From positions 70,058 through 134,057 of the forward strand of contig NW_019775470.1 in assembly GCF_001039355.2 (NCBI RefSeq): a stretch of 64,000 nucleotides of DNA. Direction: 5' to 3'. Source of the DNA: Lingula anatina (taxonomy: Eukaryota; Brachiopoda; Lingulata; Lingulida; Lingulidae). Numbering within the stretch: the stretch's first letter is position 1; each line of letters begins with the position of its first letter. Below the pieces are notes generated by a model. It did no database searches and was not told the DNA's origin. It saw only the letters and a program-made list of their open reading frames with translations. Of this stretch, positions 49,109-61,900 are shown one piece after another. The position numbers and the translations under genes are program-made.

Positions 49109-49388
49109 GTTTAATTCATTTTCATTCTTAAACAATGCAATATTTGTTTGTTTTTTTATTTGGGGGATGTGCTGTTAAATTTTCCGTAGGAAAATGGCAA
49201 AAAGGTAAGCTTACCTCTCTCCCCCTTTTATTTTCTGGTGCATTCCCGATCTTTGGTCTCTCTATTTTAAACTCCCGCTGCGGGTGGAGAGTCCCCGTGA
49301 GCAACGTATCCCAGCCAAAAAGATCAGACTCTGACTCTGAATACGATAAAAACAATGGGTAATAATCGGAATACATTGATATTTAGGC

Positions 49389-49455
49389 ATCACATCATCA
49401 TCATCATCATCATCACCATAATAATAATAATATTATTAATAATAATAATAATAAT
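49389..49455. repeat. Compound ATC / AAT trinucleotide microsatellite
   Basis: About eight tca units, then a run of aat units with one inversion (aatattatt). Confidence 0.9.
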
Positions 49456-49807
49456 ACCCGTATAAAATGTTCAGTAGACTTTACATGGGTAAAATGAACA
49501 GAATTAGATGAATAAAGTCAATAAATAAATAGGTAGTTAATATATTGAGATATTAAATGTAAATAAACATATGGACAAAATACATGTATAATTTGACAAC
49601 AATGTTTCCGAGGCCTTCAACAAAATTATACAATTTTATATTAAATGTAACTTATCCAGCTGTCAAAAGCCATCTTGAATGTCACACGCCACTTAAAAGC
49701 AATAGAAACTACTATAATAACCGCACTTACTCAACATTTCTTTCACATATACCTACCAGTATATATAAACATTAATGGACAGTATAACAGTATTCCTCAT
49801 TCAGGAT

Positions 49808-50069
49808 TCACGTGACACCCAAACCACGTGACATCTGACCCAGGTGACACCTACCGTCTTTTCCGACCCAGTGATCCCTGTTTTCGTAAGCAGGGAGGAC
49901 CCCGAACCGATCCCTGTGGAGGTGATCGTCACTGGAGCCCGAGCTTGAGCCGCGGCTACTGCTGACGGTGGTGGTACTGTGCACTCCTCCTTTGCCCAAA
50001 TAGCGCCAGTAAGGGGTGTACTTGGGGTGAAAGACGCCAGTGGCTGGACCATAGGAATCTGCTAAATAC
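49808..50069 (-). CDS. Receptor exon: cytoplasmic tail and stop
   Basis: 87 codons including the stop. It contains Tyr-rich text ([12 protein letters not shown]), a Ser-rich stretch and AYENRDH. The YENR could be an SH2 (YxN) site if the tail is phosphorylated, which is inference. There are no recognisable folded domains. Confidence 0.9.
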
Positions 50070-52366
50070 CTGCCGGGATTTACAAAAGACGCTGTAAGAA
50101 CAGTGTTTTCCCCAAGACTAAGCAGTTTTTAAAATATTTAGATTAATTCAAAACGTAATTCAACATATGAAACGAAATTCAATGCACAGAAGGTGCGCAC
50201 ATTAAACTAACTACACTAATTACATTACGGTTCTGTATCTTTCTCGATCATTTATTTGTCGCTGCTATTAATTTGCAAGCCGTGTTAATTGTGGCAAATA
50301 TACAACATTTCGTGCCGACTTCTTACCTGCGGTACCTCTCCGAACGGTGCAGCCTCTTCTCTTTTGCCTTCCTTCTCTTAAAAATGATGACAGCGATGAG
50401 GATGCAGATGGCCACAATCAGCGCCACTCCGCCCACGGTGCTGGCTGCTACAATGGCGATCTCGTCCTGGGTCAGTCCCACCTTGGTCTCACAGAGGTCG
50501 CCACTGAATCCCGTCTCGCACCTAGAGACATTGAGATGTTATTTAAGTACAGTATATCGGATTATATAACTTGGGTGTAAGCATGTGTAAGCATCGGCGG
50601 TAATCAATTGCGATTTGTTCTTCGGACACCTACCAGCGCAGGGTATGGAGACATAGAATCATATAACACAAACGGGCAAAGAGGGAAATTGTCAAAAATG
50701 AGCAGTAACACTGAATTTTCTTCTAATTTTCAGTAACACTGAATTTTCTTACGTTTTTTATTTTTTATTTTTATTTATATATCTATTAATTATTATTTTC
50801 GTTATTATTATTATTACTATTATTTGAATTTTGGCACTTATTAAAGACGGTGGTATACTGTATTGAACTTCTGCAAAACTGAAACGAAATAAAAGGAAGA
50901 AACGAGAGTAAGACTTACTTGCAGTACCAGCGACCGCGAGTATCGTCCGGGTTACACTGGCCGTTGTTTTGACAGCCATATACTTCACAAGGTTTCAGGA
51001 TTTCTGGAATGTTGAAGAAAATTTACTTTGACTGAACTTTGATTTTGATAACCGGCGTAACAATGCCAAATCGACTACATTGTAATAACCTTTTGTATAT
51101 TCGTAACACGTACATCCCCATGTTTTCTCATTGCAAGCCCCACATGTATGCATATGCCGAACCTTAACATAATTTACATAATTTAACATAATTTGTATAT
51201 AATGCAACTTTAACATGGGCATGTTTAAGTCTCCAGTTTGACTTACCGCCAGCAAATGTTGGTGTTCCGATAACTGAGAACTCGGTTTCTCCGGAAGAAA
51301 GGGTATAACTATCACTCTTCAGTTTTTGCAGAATATACTCTTGCACAATCCTTTTGTTTTCGTTGAGGTCTTGGCCAGTGGTGTTCACTTTAATCTGGTG
51401 TTCAACAAACAAGCTGCCATGGCTGAAATTGTGTTGTTTGATTTCACTTTTAAAATGAGCAGTACAAAATATCATAAATGTAATACAGAGCTTCAATATG
51501 TGTGTGCCGCTGTGTCTACATGTACGTGTCGCGACACGGCTTGGGAATAACATAGTAGTTTGCCACAAATATTATATACGTCACCGAGTTTACCGTTATA
51601 TTTTCTCAAGATTAATTCTTAACATTATGGCAGCATGTCAAATCGCAGACAAAAACGACAGGGAGTATACATGTATAGGTATCAATCAATAAAAATGTAC
51701 GCCACTTACATTACGCTTGTTATATTCAGATCTATGAAACCAGCTAGGGAATTGTAAAATGCTTTTAACTGAAAAACAAATAAAAAACGGACGTTAACAC
51801 TGTGTTTTATGCACAGACCGGACCATATGTCTCGGTTATGAGTACTGAGCATATCCACATTTCCAATTCTTAAAAAATCAACACAAAAAGATGTCAAATA
51901 ATTTAGAAATCTAGACACCAAAAAAGGTTTTAAAAATGCATGACTTTAGCCTCTAAAAGTAACTATGCAAAGCTGGAAATTATAAAGATATCTAAATATG
52001 AATTCTTCATCCATTACAATTAACTATGCTTTAATTATTTGGGTATGGCGAACAAATATTAGCTTACGGCGCTGTCCAGGATATTAAACTCTGCCGAAGA
52101 GCGACTCAAGTATTTTGATGGATCCTTAACGCTCAGTGTTATATTAACTGAAACAAAAGATTGAAAATATAATGTTAATGTCATATATCATTGTGAGCTG
52201 GTCTTATCTCCCTATAATCACACTGTTTCAACGAAAAAGGGAGGACTGGCTTGATTTTTAATCTCTTTCTTTCTCAAGCACACAATCACAAACACGCGCG
52301 CACACACACACACACGCATATATACATATGCAAATGCACACACACTGTATATATACATATACAAAT

Positions 52367-52406
<40 letters not shown>

Positions 52407-52409
52407 GCA

Positions 52410-52441
<32 letters not shown>

Positions 52442-55400
52442 CACGGCTAAAAACCAGAGGTGATATGCACCGTACATACCGGTATATTGCGTCTCTCTGT
52501 CACATCTGGTGCCACTTCCGTAATAACCAGCTTTACACACGCACCGGAAACTTCTCACACTGTTGATGCATGTGGCATTCTCATGACAATTGCCATTATT
52601 CACTAAACACTCGTTTATATCTGGAAAATACAATTAAAATAATTTTTTATCCTACATGTCTTTTATGATAAATTCTCTATCAAGAGCTCTTAAAGCAAAG
52701 CATAACATAACAACTACTGTCGCAAATAATATCAAATATCCATTAAAGGTATAAGTAAAACAAGAGTTACATCTAAACATGGCACTTGCAGCTAGCCTGT
52801 CATTACGTCCCACCGCACACCCAATGTCTTCTTATTTGTACTGTATTACACGGACTATAAGGCGGTGTTCGACAGTTCACATGATGATTTCACGCCACAC
52901 GGGTGGCAAACGTACTTCCATTAACTTCCAAGAGTGCATTTGCTGTTATTTTGAATAACCATCACACGTTTGTGCGTTCGAGTGTGTGGAGGGGGGGGGG
53001 GGGGGGGGGTAGGGGGGGAGCGTGCAAGCCTAACATGTAACTCCGTTCATTGTAAACGCTTAAAGTTTAATAGGTTATTAATACCTGTGACGCCTCCAAT
53101 CACCAGCGCAGGTGTGGTTATCAGGGTGAACGAAGCGCTAAGATCTGGGTCAGGTAATACTTGATTAATCTGCTGAACTTTCTCTAGGATGTACACAGAG
53201 ATACTCCGAGTAGTCTCGTTCTCTGGGGCGGTAGTGTTCAGTTGGACGGTGAAATCAACCACTAAGCTGCCATTTCTAAAATGCAAGTAGTTTTTTTGTC
53301 ATTTTTTGTATATCATACAATCTGTTTGCTTAATAAGTTTGGTGAAATGATGGATAATCTCTCTCTCTCTTTTCTTGCGCGCGCACATCCACGAATATTG
53401 CATACACACACTCACACTAGCACACGCACACATAATTGTCACGCAATCTCATAATTACAAACCAAACCGATTACACAATGCACACACGTTTCAAATGTAA
53501 TTTTAGAATAAAACTCATCAAAGTCATATTAATGGCAAACAATCTGATATCCCAGTTAGTGGTAGTGGTATCATAAATGTGAGGATTGTAACGTGACAGA
53601 GAGTCCCCCATGATCTCGACCTTGATTTTGACCACTTAGGTCAAACTAACCCTAACCGTTATAACTATACTGACGGTCAATGAAAACGCATCATTCATTT
53701 ATCAAATTATATTTTTGTTCCTTTGGCACATTAAGAAAATAACAGTTTTCGTGTGAAATATGGCCCATTACCCAGTCACACAAGGTGAAATAAAGGCCAG
53801 AAAAGTTCATTAAAATGTAATGTCACAGATGTCAATTGTTATAACTAGTGCTTTTTTATTCCAGATACCATGTCTAACATGATAAATGGTTCAAAAAATA
53901 CAAAATAGTGGTGACAATATACATATTTTATACCATTTAGTCAAATTTATAACAGGTACCCCCTCAAATCCAATGTTTCACTGCGATTTCTACATATGTA
54001 AAGAAATGTCTAATTAATTGAAAAGACGTCATTAAATGTCACCAAATTTACACACAATGAGCATTAGGATGTGCTCGTTAAAGTGTCTAAAAGCGTGTGT
54101 GTCTACCACGTACTGCAATTATCTCCTTCAACAAGGGTAAAAATTCTGTTTCGTGGGATATTATCCAATTCTTCCTAAACAGCTTGGGGGAGTTGGTTCA
54201 TGTTTTTATGGGTTGGTTCTCCTCTGCATTGCACACAATTCATGTCACAGGTGATTAGTAAGGTTAATATCAGGGCTCAAAGATTCCATGATTCCATGGT
54301 GATTCCATGCATCCTTAGAACATTGTGTTTCTACAACAAATCACTTGCCAGGCGAGAAGTGTGAGCAAGTGTGCTGTTATGATGAAGCCTAGAGTTTACC
54401 CCAAAGTCAGTTCTTGAAGATGGAGTGAGATGTCATCTGAGAATGCTACGTTCAGTGATCCCACAAGGACCTGAACCTGGCCATCCATCACTGAAAGTCG
54501 GTTTTGCTGCAGAATCAAATTATTTCTTGTATCGCGTTGATAGTCAAATGACGGTCCGTAGACATGTTGAAAAATGCCTCTTGAAAGGGTGTGTGCAGGA
54601 TAATGTCGCCTGAGGTGTTAAATCAGTCGGCATTTGGGGAACATTCCAAGCCCGTGGTATTAGTACATTGTTCCCTCTGGAACTAAACTTAACTGTGTCA
54701 TTTTACGGCAACATTCTCAACAGATAGCTCACTCCATTTGCAAGAGGTCACTTCAGGGATGCTACCGGCTTCATTGTGACAACGCACTTGCTCACAGCTC
54801 TTGTCTGGCAAGTGATTTCTTGCTGAAACACAGGGCTCTAAGGATGGGACAACCGTCTTTGAGTCCTGATATTAATCCTACCGTGCACCTGTGGCATTAA
54901 TTGGAATGTGCATGGCAGAGGAGAACCAATTCCAAAATAATCTGGACCAATTCTGCCACGCTCTTTAGGATTGATGGCGCAATATTCCACAAAACAGAAT
55001 TATTACCCTTGTTGAAGGCTTGTCGCGCCATCTACAGGAGATAATTGCAGTACGCGGTAGACGCACACGTTATTACGCACGTGACCTTTAACAAGCACAT
55101 CCTAATGCAAATTATGTGTAAATTTGGTGACATTTGATGGCGTCTTTTCAATTTTATAGACACTTCTTTACATCTGTGGAAATCACAGTGAAACATTGGA
55201 TTTGAGGGGGTACCTGTTATAAATTTGACTAAATGGTATAAAATGTGCATATTCACACCAGTAATTTTTATTTTTTAACTATTTATCATGTTAGACATGG
55301 TATCTAGAATAAAAAGCACCGTTTATAACAATATACACCTGTGAGGTGATCATTTGTAAATAAAAGTACATGAAAATGGGGGTGGGACAACCTTTTTGAC

Positions 55401-55781
55401 CAATGTTGTATATTGAACCTGATTAATTCATACCAATCAAACAGGAATAACGCATGATTTTGTTACAGCTGATCACAAAATCACTGAAGCGGACATTTTA
55501 AACTTCCGAATGGTCAGCCCACTCTCTTATGACCAAACAAGTGCATTTGTTCATATTTATATGGTTGGAATCAATTCTCGGTAAAAAAAAAGTACAAGAA
55601 AGTTTTCTGGTGCGCTTTCAGTATATATTGTGGGCGGACTCTCTGTTACACGGACGCCCAGTTTCGTTACACTTGTAAATCTTGATACATACGTATAGTG
55701 TACCCTTGGATAAGTAGGAAAAGTAGGATACAATGTATCCCTCTATATTTTGTATGTATTGTATCAAGAGTTGCCACTATC

Positions 55782-55825
<44 letters not shown>

Positions 55826-56286
55826 CTTATCCTCGTTATAACCAGTTCAATGAAGCCTGGGTAATCTGAGAAGAATGCCCTAAGCTGAAAAAGAAACAAA
55901 AAAAGTAAATTAAATTTTTCTCAAGCAAACGCAAGTGATTTTTTATTATCAATATAATTATTAAGAAACCGGTCCATAATAAACGAACAAGGTTTCTGTT
56001 TAGGAAATAACATTGCCCAAAAAGTTAGATATTGCAGAAACAATGTGTCATACATTATGTTATATTAATTTTAAAAAAAGGATTACAGCTTCATTATTAA
56101 TATGTTGTACTAACCGTTCGCAGTAATACATTATAGTTTGTTGCACCCGTTTTATAGCCGTCTGGGTCAAAGGTTCTATTAAAAGTCATTGTCACTGAAA
56201 CAAAATATTATTGGGTGCATAAGTTACCATGCACACACCCGGCAAACATAGAACGTTTTATAACGTTACCATAACGTGGCCATACC

Positions 56287-56340
<54 letters not shown>

Positions 56341-56547
56341 GTAAAATTTACGTTATGGTAATTATATATAAGAACGTTATGTGCTTGCTGGGTAAGAGGC
56401 AAAACCGTTTGTCCACAATCACAGTATGCAGATTATAAATATTTGTAAATATATTATAAAGAAATTTTAAGCAAGAAAATACACATAAATATGATTGTCT
56501 AACTGTGCAAAACAGAAGTAGAAATATCCGCTTTCTCACAAACAAAT

Positions 56548-56578
<31 letters not shown>

Positions 56579-58946
56579 CCTTTAACAGTTTGCAGTTGCA
56601 GACAGTTAATTCCATCTCCCACATAGCCGTCTTTGCAAGCACACGTGTAACTCCCCACAGTGTTAGCACAATCGGCGTTTGAGCTGCAATTGTTGATCGT
56701 CCTGCACTCATCAATGTCCGAGCACGTCTGGCCGTTGCCAGAGAATCCAGGATCGCATGCGCACGTGTATGAACCAATGGTGTCCCTACACGTGGCGTTT
56801 GTATGGCAAGGCGTCGTCAAGCATTCGTCGACATTGGTGCACGTTTGGCCGTCACCGCTGTAGCCTTGGTTGCATGCGCACGTGTAGTTACCAAATGTAT
56901 TTGTGCACTGGGCGTTGGAGGCACAATTGTTGGTTGCGTCACATTCGTTTATATCTGCAACAGGTAATGTAACACTACATGTACATCAATACAGCGTCTA
57001 TTGAATAGCAAAAGCTCAACATCTTTTTATTACTGTAACCTTAAAGGTTAAGACAGTTTTGAAATTGTTACTCTTCTCAAATACTGTTATTCATTTTTCT
57101 CAGTCACTAGTGTATATCAATATAAATAAGAGTGTACATGCGCGCATACACATACTGCGGTGCAATTACATTTGAAAGGGAGGCGAAACACTGACCGTTA
57201 CAAGTTCTCTGGTCACTCTGTTCCAGCAAGAACCCGCTTTTACAACTACACGTGTAGCTACCGTCGTTGTTGTTACATGTGCTGGTGTTACTGTTACAGG
57301 AATCGGTACCCTTTGTACATTCGTCGATATCTAGAATACAACATTTGATGTTAATTTTTGGTAGATGTTATGTCAGTATCGGTCATTGTCATAATCGATG
57401 CTCGTGGGGGGTTGGTTTTATTTTTACTACATGTAGTAACTTCACACCTACGAGTATTCTGCAGTAAGTGAATTATACCACACATAATCAATATCAATAT
57501 GACACAACTGACAGGATCTACAACTGTATGGAACCAAGGTCAATTATTTCAGAGCAATGTTTTTCTCTAATCGTAGAAGTAAAAAATATACGGAGTTTGT
57601 AAACCATTGCTTTATTCACATAATAACTGTCCAGAAGATAACAGCTTTATCCTGTAAATAGGTTTACACATAGGGCAGCGTTTTTCAGCGTTGATGAAAC
57701 CGGGCTCAGAGGTCCCCAAACGTACATGAATTTTTTTTCAGAGGCGGATTTAGAGGGGGTGGGGGGGGGGGGGTCCTTACGCCCTTCGGTTTCTAAAAGA
57801 TCACACTAATATTCCCATCTTGGAATTAGAATATTGACTAGCTGATTTGTAGTACTAAACCGTACCAAATGGTACCGTTCGGCCTCTCAAATCCCCCACG
57901 TTAAACATTATTATTCATAGACATATATCCCAATTCTAATGCTGAATACAACCAGGCACGACGCCTTCATCAGCCCACTCTAAAAAACAACATTCTAGAC
58001 CATTTTCCATAGGGTTTCACTGCTGGAAAGTGCAGCTCCTGTGAGTGACACAAAATATTAATATATGTCAAAAAATTCGCTCACCTATGCAGGTCTCATT
58101 GCCTTGCAGCTTGTAGCCACTGCGGCAGAAACACACGGGTGGACTCGCTGTAGCATTACACAAACTCTGGTTACAGTTCAGCCCGGCATCAATACAAACT
58201 TGGAGGGAAGCATTCGACACTGGAAATGTAGGATAGCAGAGGTGGTGAGAAATTGTGTGTGCTTGTTTCAAACAAAAGTGTTCATTAAATCTGAAGGTAA
58301 TGTAAAGTCTACAACAGTATATTTATATCAGAATTGTCAACAATTTTAATGGCCTTTTTAAGCGTCCGTTTCAAATTCACCTTTGTTACATGTGTATCCA
58401 TTGAGAGCCAATTGATAATCCGAGTTGAAGCAAGAACATCTGAAGCTCCCCACAGTGTTGGAACATACGTGGTCACAGTTGTCCGTCTGCAGCGAACACT
58501 CGTCTACGTCTAGAAAATTAAATTAGAACAATTTCGTACTGTCGTTGATGTTATCAAATGTTGATAACAGTTTATCCTCTGTCATTTAGATCTTTAAAAA
58601 ATGTGTCCACTGTCCCTGAGCCCATGTATAATACAAGAATATGCAAGTGACAAGGAATATGTACAATACACCAGTTTGCTACTTGCTCTGAAACACGGTG
58701 ATTAAAAAGATATAAAATTTCAGCAAAAGAAATGTAACCAATTAGATTTTTGCCGTCCATTCTTTCTATGTTTCGGAGGTAATTTTACGCGCGCACATAC
58801 ACGCGTAAAATTACAAAGACACAAACGGCGCCCACACAGATACAAGAGAACACAGTCCTCGTTGGGTCAATACGCCATATTATTATTGTAAGCATGTTTC
58901 AGCCGATGTGATCAAGTTCGAGGGGACGCGTGCTTTGTGTGTCTGC

Positions 58947-58984
<38 letters not shown>

Positions 58985-61900
58985 TTACCGGTACAATGTG
59001 TTGAGTTGGACAGAGTGTATCCGTCATTACAGCGGCAGGAAAAGCTGCCCAGGGTGTTAACACAGAGCTGCTCACAGTTGTCTGTGCCATCATTACACTC
59101 GTTGATATCTGCAATGTACAGAACACCATAGCCACCATATATCTAGTACTGGACGAAGTAATGAAACAACGATAAGGCCCGTAGCCAGGGGGGGCGGGGA
59201 AAGTTCCGCTCTGGGCAAAATTGAACAAAGGTTGAAGGTTTGAAAGGTCCACGTAGAAAAAGGCCCATCCCTTTGAAAATACTGGATATGGGCCTGCTGA
59301 TAAATCAGTAGATGCACCTCCTGTACTCTCTCTTGGCTTATTGTTGATTATAACTTTTAAATTATAAACTCCAAAGGGATAGCAATCCTCACCTCACTAA
59401 AAACAAAATAATGTTGGTTCTAAAGGTATTGTATATACGATCACTTACCAATGCACTGTTGGTTTGTATCCATGATATATCCAGGGAGACAGGAGCAGTC
59501 ATATGACCCGACTGTGTTATTGCACCTCGAGTTACTACCGCATATCGTGGCATTCAGCACGCACTCGTCGATGTCCGTATTGCAGCCAAGTCCTTCGTAA
59601 CCGGGGACACAGTCGGTACAACCCACTACGCTGTCACAGCGCCGGGAACGGACGCCACAGTCGCAGAGGTTGGCGCAGTTCGGGCCCCAGTGGGTGCTGT
59701 CACACGCTGGAATATTTGATTATACACATTAATATTTATTTGATAGCAATGGATAGAAATGATGAGCGAGATATCACATTAACCTTTAAATATATGACAT
59801 ATAAAATCAAATCGCCCGGGTCTTCATGTCCCGTTAAAATGTTCGCTTAAGATTATCTACACATATTCACCTGTGCACGTTCTCAAGTCAGAGGCAAGTG
59901 AAAACCCGACTGGGCATGCGCAGGAGTACCCTCCCTGAGTGTTCTGACAGGTTGTGTTGGGATTACACTGGTTGTCAGTGACGCATTCGTCGATATCTGG
60001 ATAGCAAAAAAATCATGAAATGGATAACATCACGATGGGATGGTGTGTCACAACGCGAGGTTCTGGAAAAAAACGTTATTGCTCAACTTCTGCCAGCTTG
60101 CAGATACCAGGCAATATATTCAACGTAAAATTATTTTAGACGGTAATCATTTTAATTACTAAATTTATCTGTGCAGTTTTGGACATTCCATAGAAATAAA
60201 CATGATACGACTTTATCGTGGGAACGCGATATCGTACTTTCTCCTCAAGCCAAACATTCATATATTTGATGTTGTTTTAGTATAATTTTTAAACATATCA
60301 ATAAAATTAAAAGAAAATAAAAAAAAATGAAAGCCATTTATATTTAAGTCATAACTTTTTTTGATAATCTGTTAGTGGATAGAACGACACCAGGGGTTTA
60401 TATAAAAAATCTAACTACACCTTTGTATGGATGATATAATCAAACGAATCCAAATCTATTAATAACAGTAACAAAAATTAACCGCGAGTAACATATACCC
60501 GAATGAATTAAGACCATATTCTTACACCCATGACATAGGTATATTTCTCTTGTTATTCGTCATAATACATGATAAGAGCTTAATAATTACCGTCACACGT
60601 GATGCCGTCATCTACCAGAGTGTAACCAGGGGGACAGAAGCAAGTTGCGGCGCCATTTTTGTTGTAACAGGAGGCTGGAGACACACACGGGCTGCTGGCA
60701 CACACCGCGGCATCTATTAATAAGAAAAACGTAGATATAAATTTTAACGAGATTTAGGATTTGAGCTCGATGAGGTCATCATATTTTTTAAAAAATGAAT
60801 GCTAACGATTGGCAATTTTGCGAACAATGCATTGAACGTTCATCAAGCATGCGTGCTATAAAGAAAAACAAATAGAAAGGCATAATCGCTGAGAGTTAAG
60901 TATAAAAGCCCTTTAACCAAAGTCGAAAAATAAGCACAAGGCTCGACTTGACGCCAAAGAGAATAAATTCATTATTTGCAGAAGGTTGGTATGTACCTGT
61001 ACATCTCGGTTTGGTTTTCGGGGTACGTAATAAATATTTCGTTTTAAACAATTCGCGATACGTTTACCTCCCCATAATCGTTTATATAACACGATGGCCT
61101 AGAACGATGTTAAACGTATGGTAATCTATAGATGAGCATTTTATCTGCTAATTTGTATGCCTACGTATCCTTTGTCTCGATCAATTAGACAATTCTTGTT
61201 TAATTCAGTAAAATGCATTGATCCGCATTGGCTATACCTACAGTAATGTATACAAACCTGTCAATGTGCAAGATTTCCCATTTGCAGTATAGCCATTGCG
61301 ACAAGAGCAAGAGAAGTTCCCAATGGTATTGGTACAGAGCTGCTCACAGCCATCTGTTCTAGCGGCACACTCGTCAAAATCTAAAAGACAAACACGGTGA
61401 TGAGAACCCGAGGAATTATTTTCAAGGTATGGCGTAATTCTGATACATATTCATTTTCCCTAAATATTCTGATACTTCTACCCACACAGATGCACACCCC
61501 ACAAATACACATAACGCCATGACTTTAAGCTATAGTGTGTAATGTGAAACTCTGAAAATAAGGTATCAATACATTAAAACTAATCAGATAAAAAAAATGT
61601 CCCTACCGACACAGGTCCTCGGGTCTGTGTTTTTGTACCCAGTGTCACATTCACAAGTATACGAGCCTTCTGTGTTCACACATCTGGAGATGGACGCATT
61701 GCAGGCATTGTTGCTCTCATTCAGGCATTCGTCGATATCTACGATGAAATAATGTAGTGTTATCTTAGTGTTCTTTGGACGTTTAACGTACCAGTTCAAA
61801 TACAGTTCTCCTAAAGGTATTGTATTGAAATAATATGGTCTTATAGGAGAAACATTTTGTAGATGTAAATACTATCTTAATAATAATCATAATGTTCGGT

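Larger units (their letters stand above)
45444..49807. other. Intergenic region between TA5 and the EGF/SEA receptor gene
   Basis: No supported coding sequence. It contains a CTAT tract at 49088-49108 and an ATC/AAT run at 49389-49455. The 3' UTR of the minus-strand receptor gene must occupy part of its right end. Confidence 0.5.
53825..55345. mobile_element. Dead, palindromic Tc1-type (DD34E) DNA transposon
   Basis: Two arms, 53825-54389 and 54767-55345, are diverged inverted copies of each other, flanking a 377-base spacer. The spacer and right arm read on the + strand as decayed transposase: AAES-FLYRV-like text near 54509-54540, DNALAH near 54778-54795, and [13 protein letters not shown] near 54857-54895. 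These match the Tc1 motifs DES, DNARPHTA and SPDLNPIEHLWD. The spacing from the DN aspartate to the position of the catalytic Glu is exactly 34 residues, but that Glu is Val and the frame is broken by stops and shifts. The left arm repeats the end of the same frame on the minus strand. It lies in the SEA 1 intron of the receptor gene. True outer ends may extend to about 55410 on the right. Confidence 0.85.

Noticed and set aside
52251-52463. Long His/Thr- or Val/Cys-repeat frames in the CA microsatellite
   Set aside because: They are direct translations of a dinucleotide array within a receptor intron.
54425-54613. 62-codon + strand frame as an independent gene
   Set aside because: Its middle matches the first catalytic block of a Tc1-type transposase, so it is part of the dead element.
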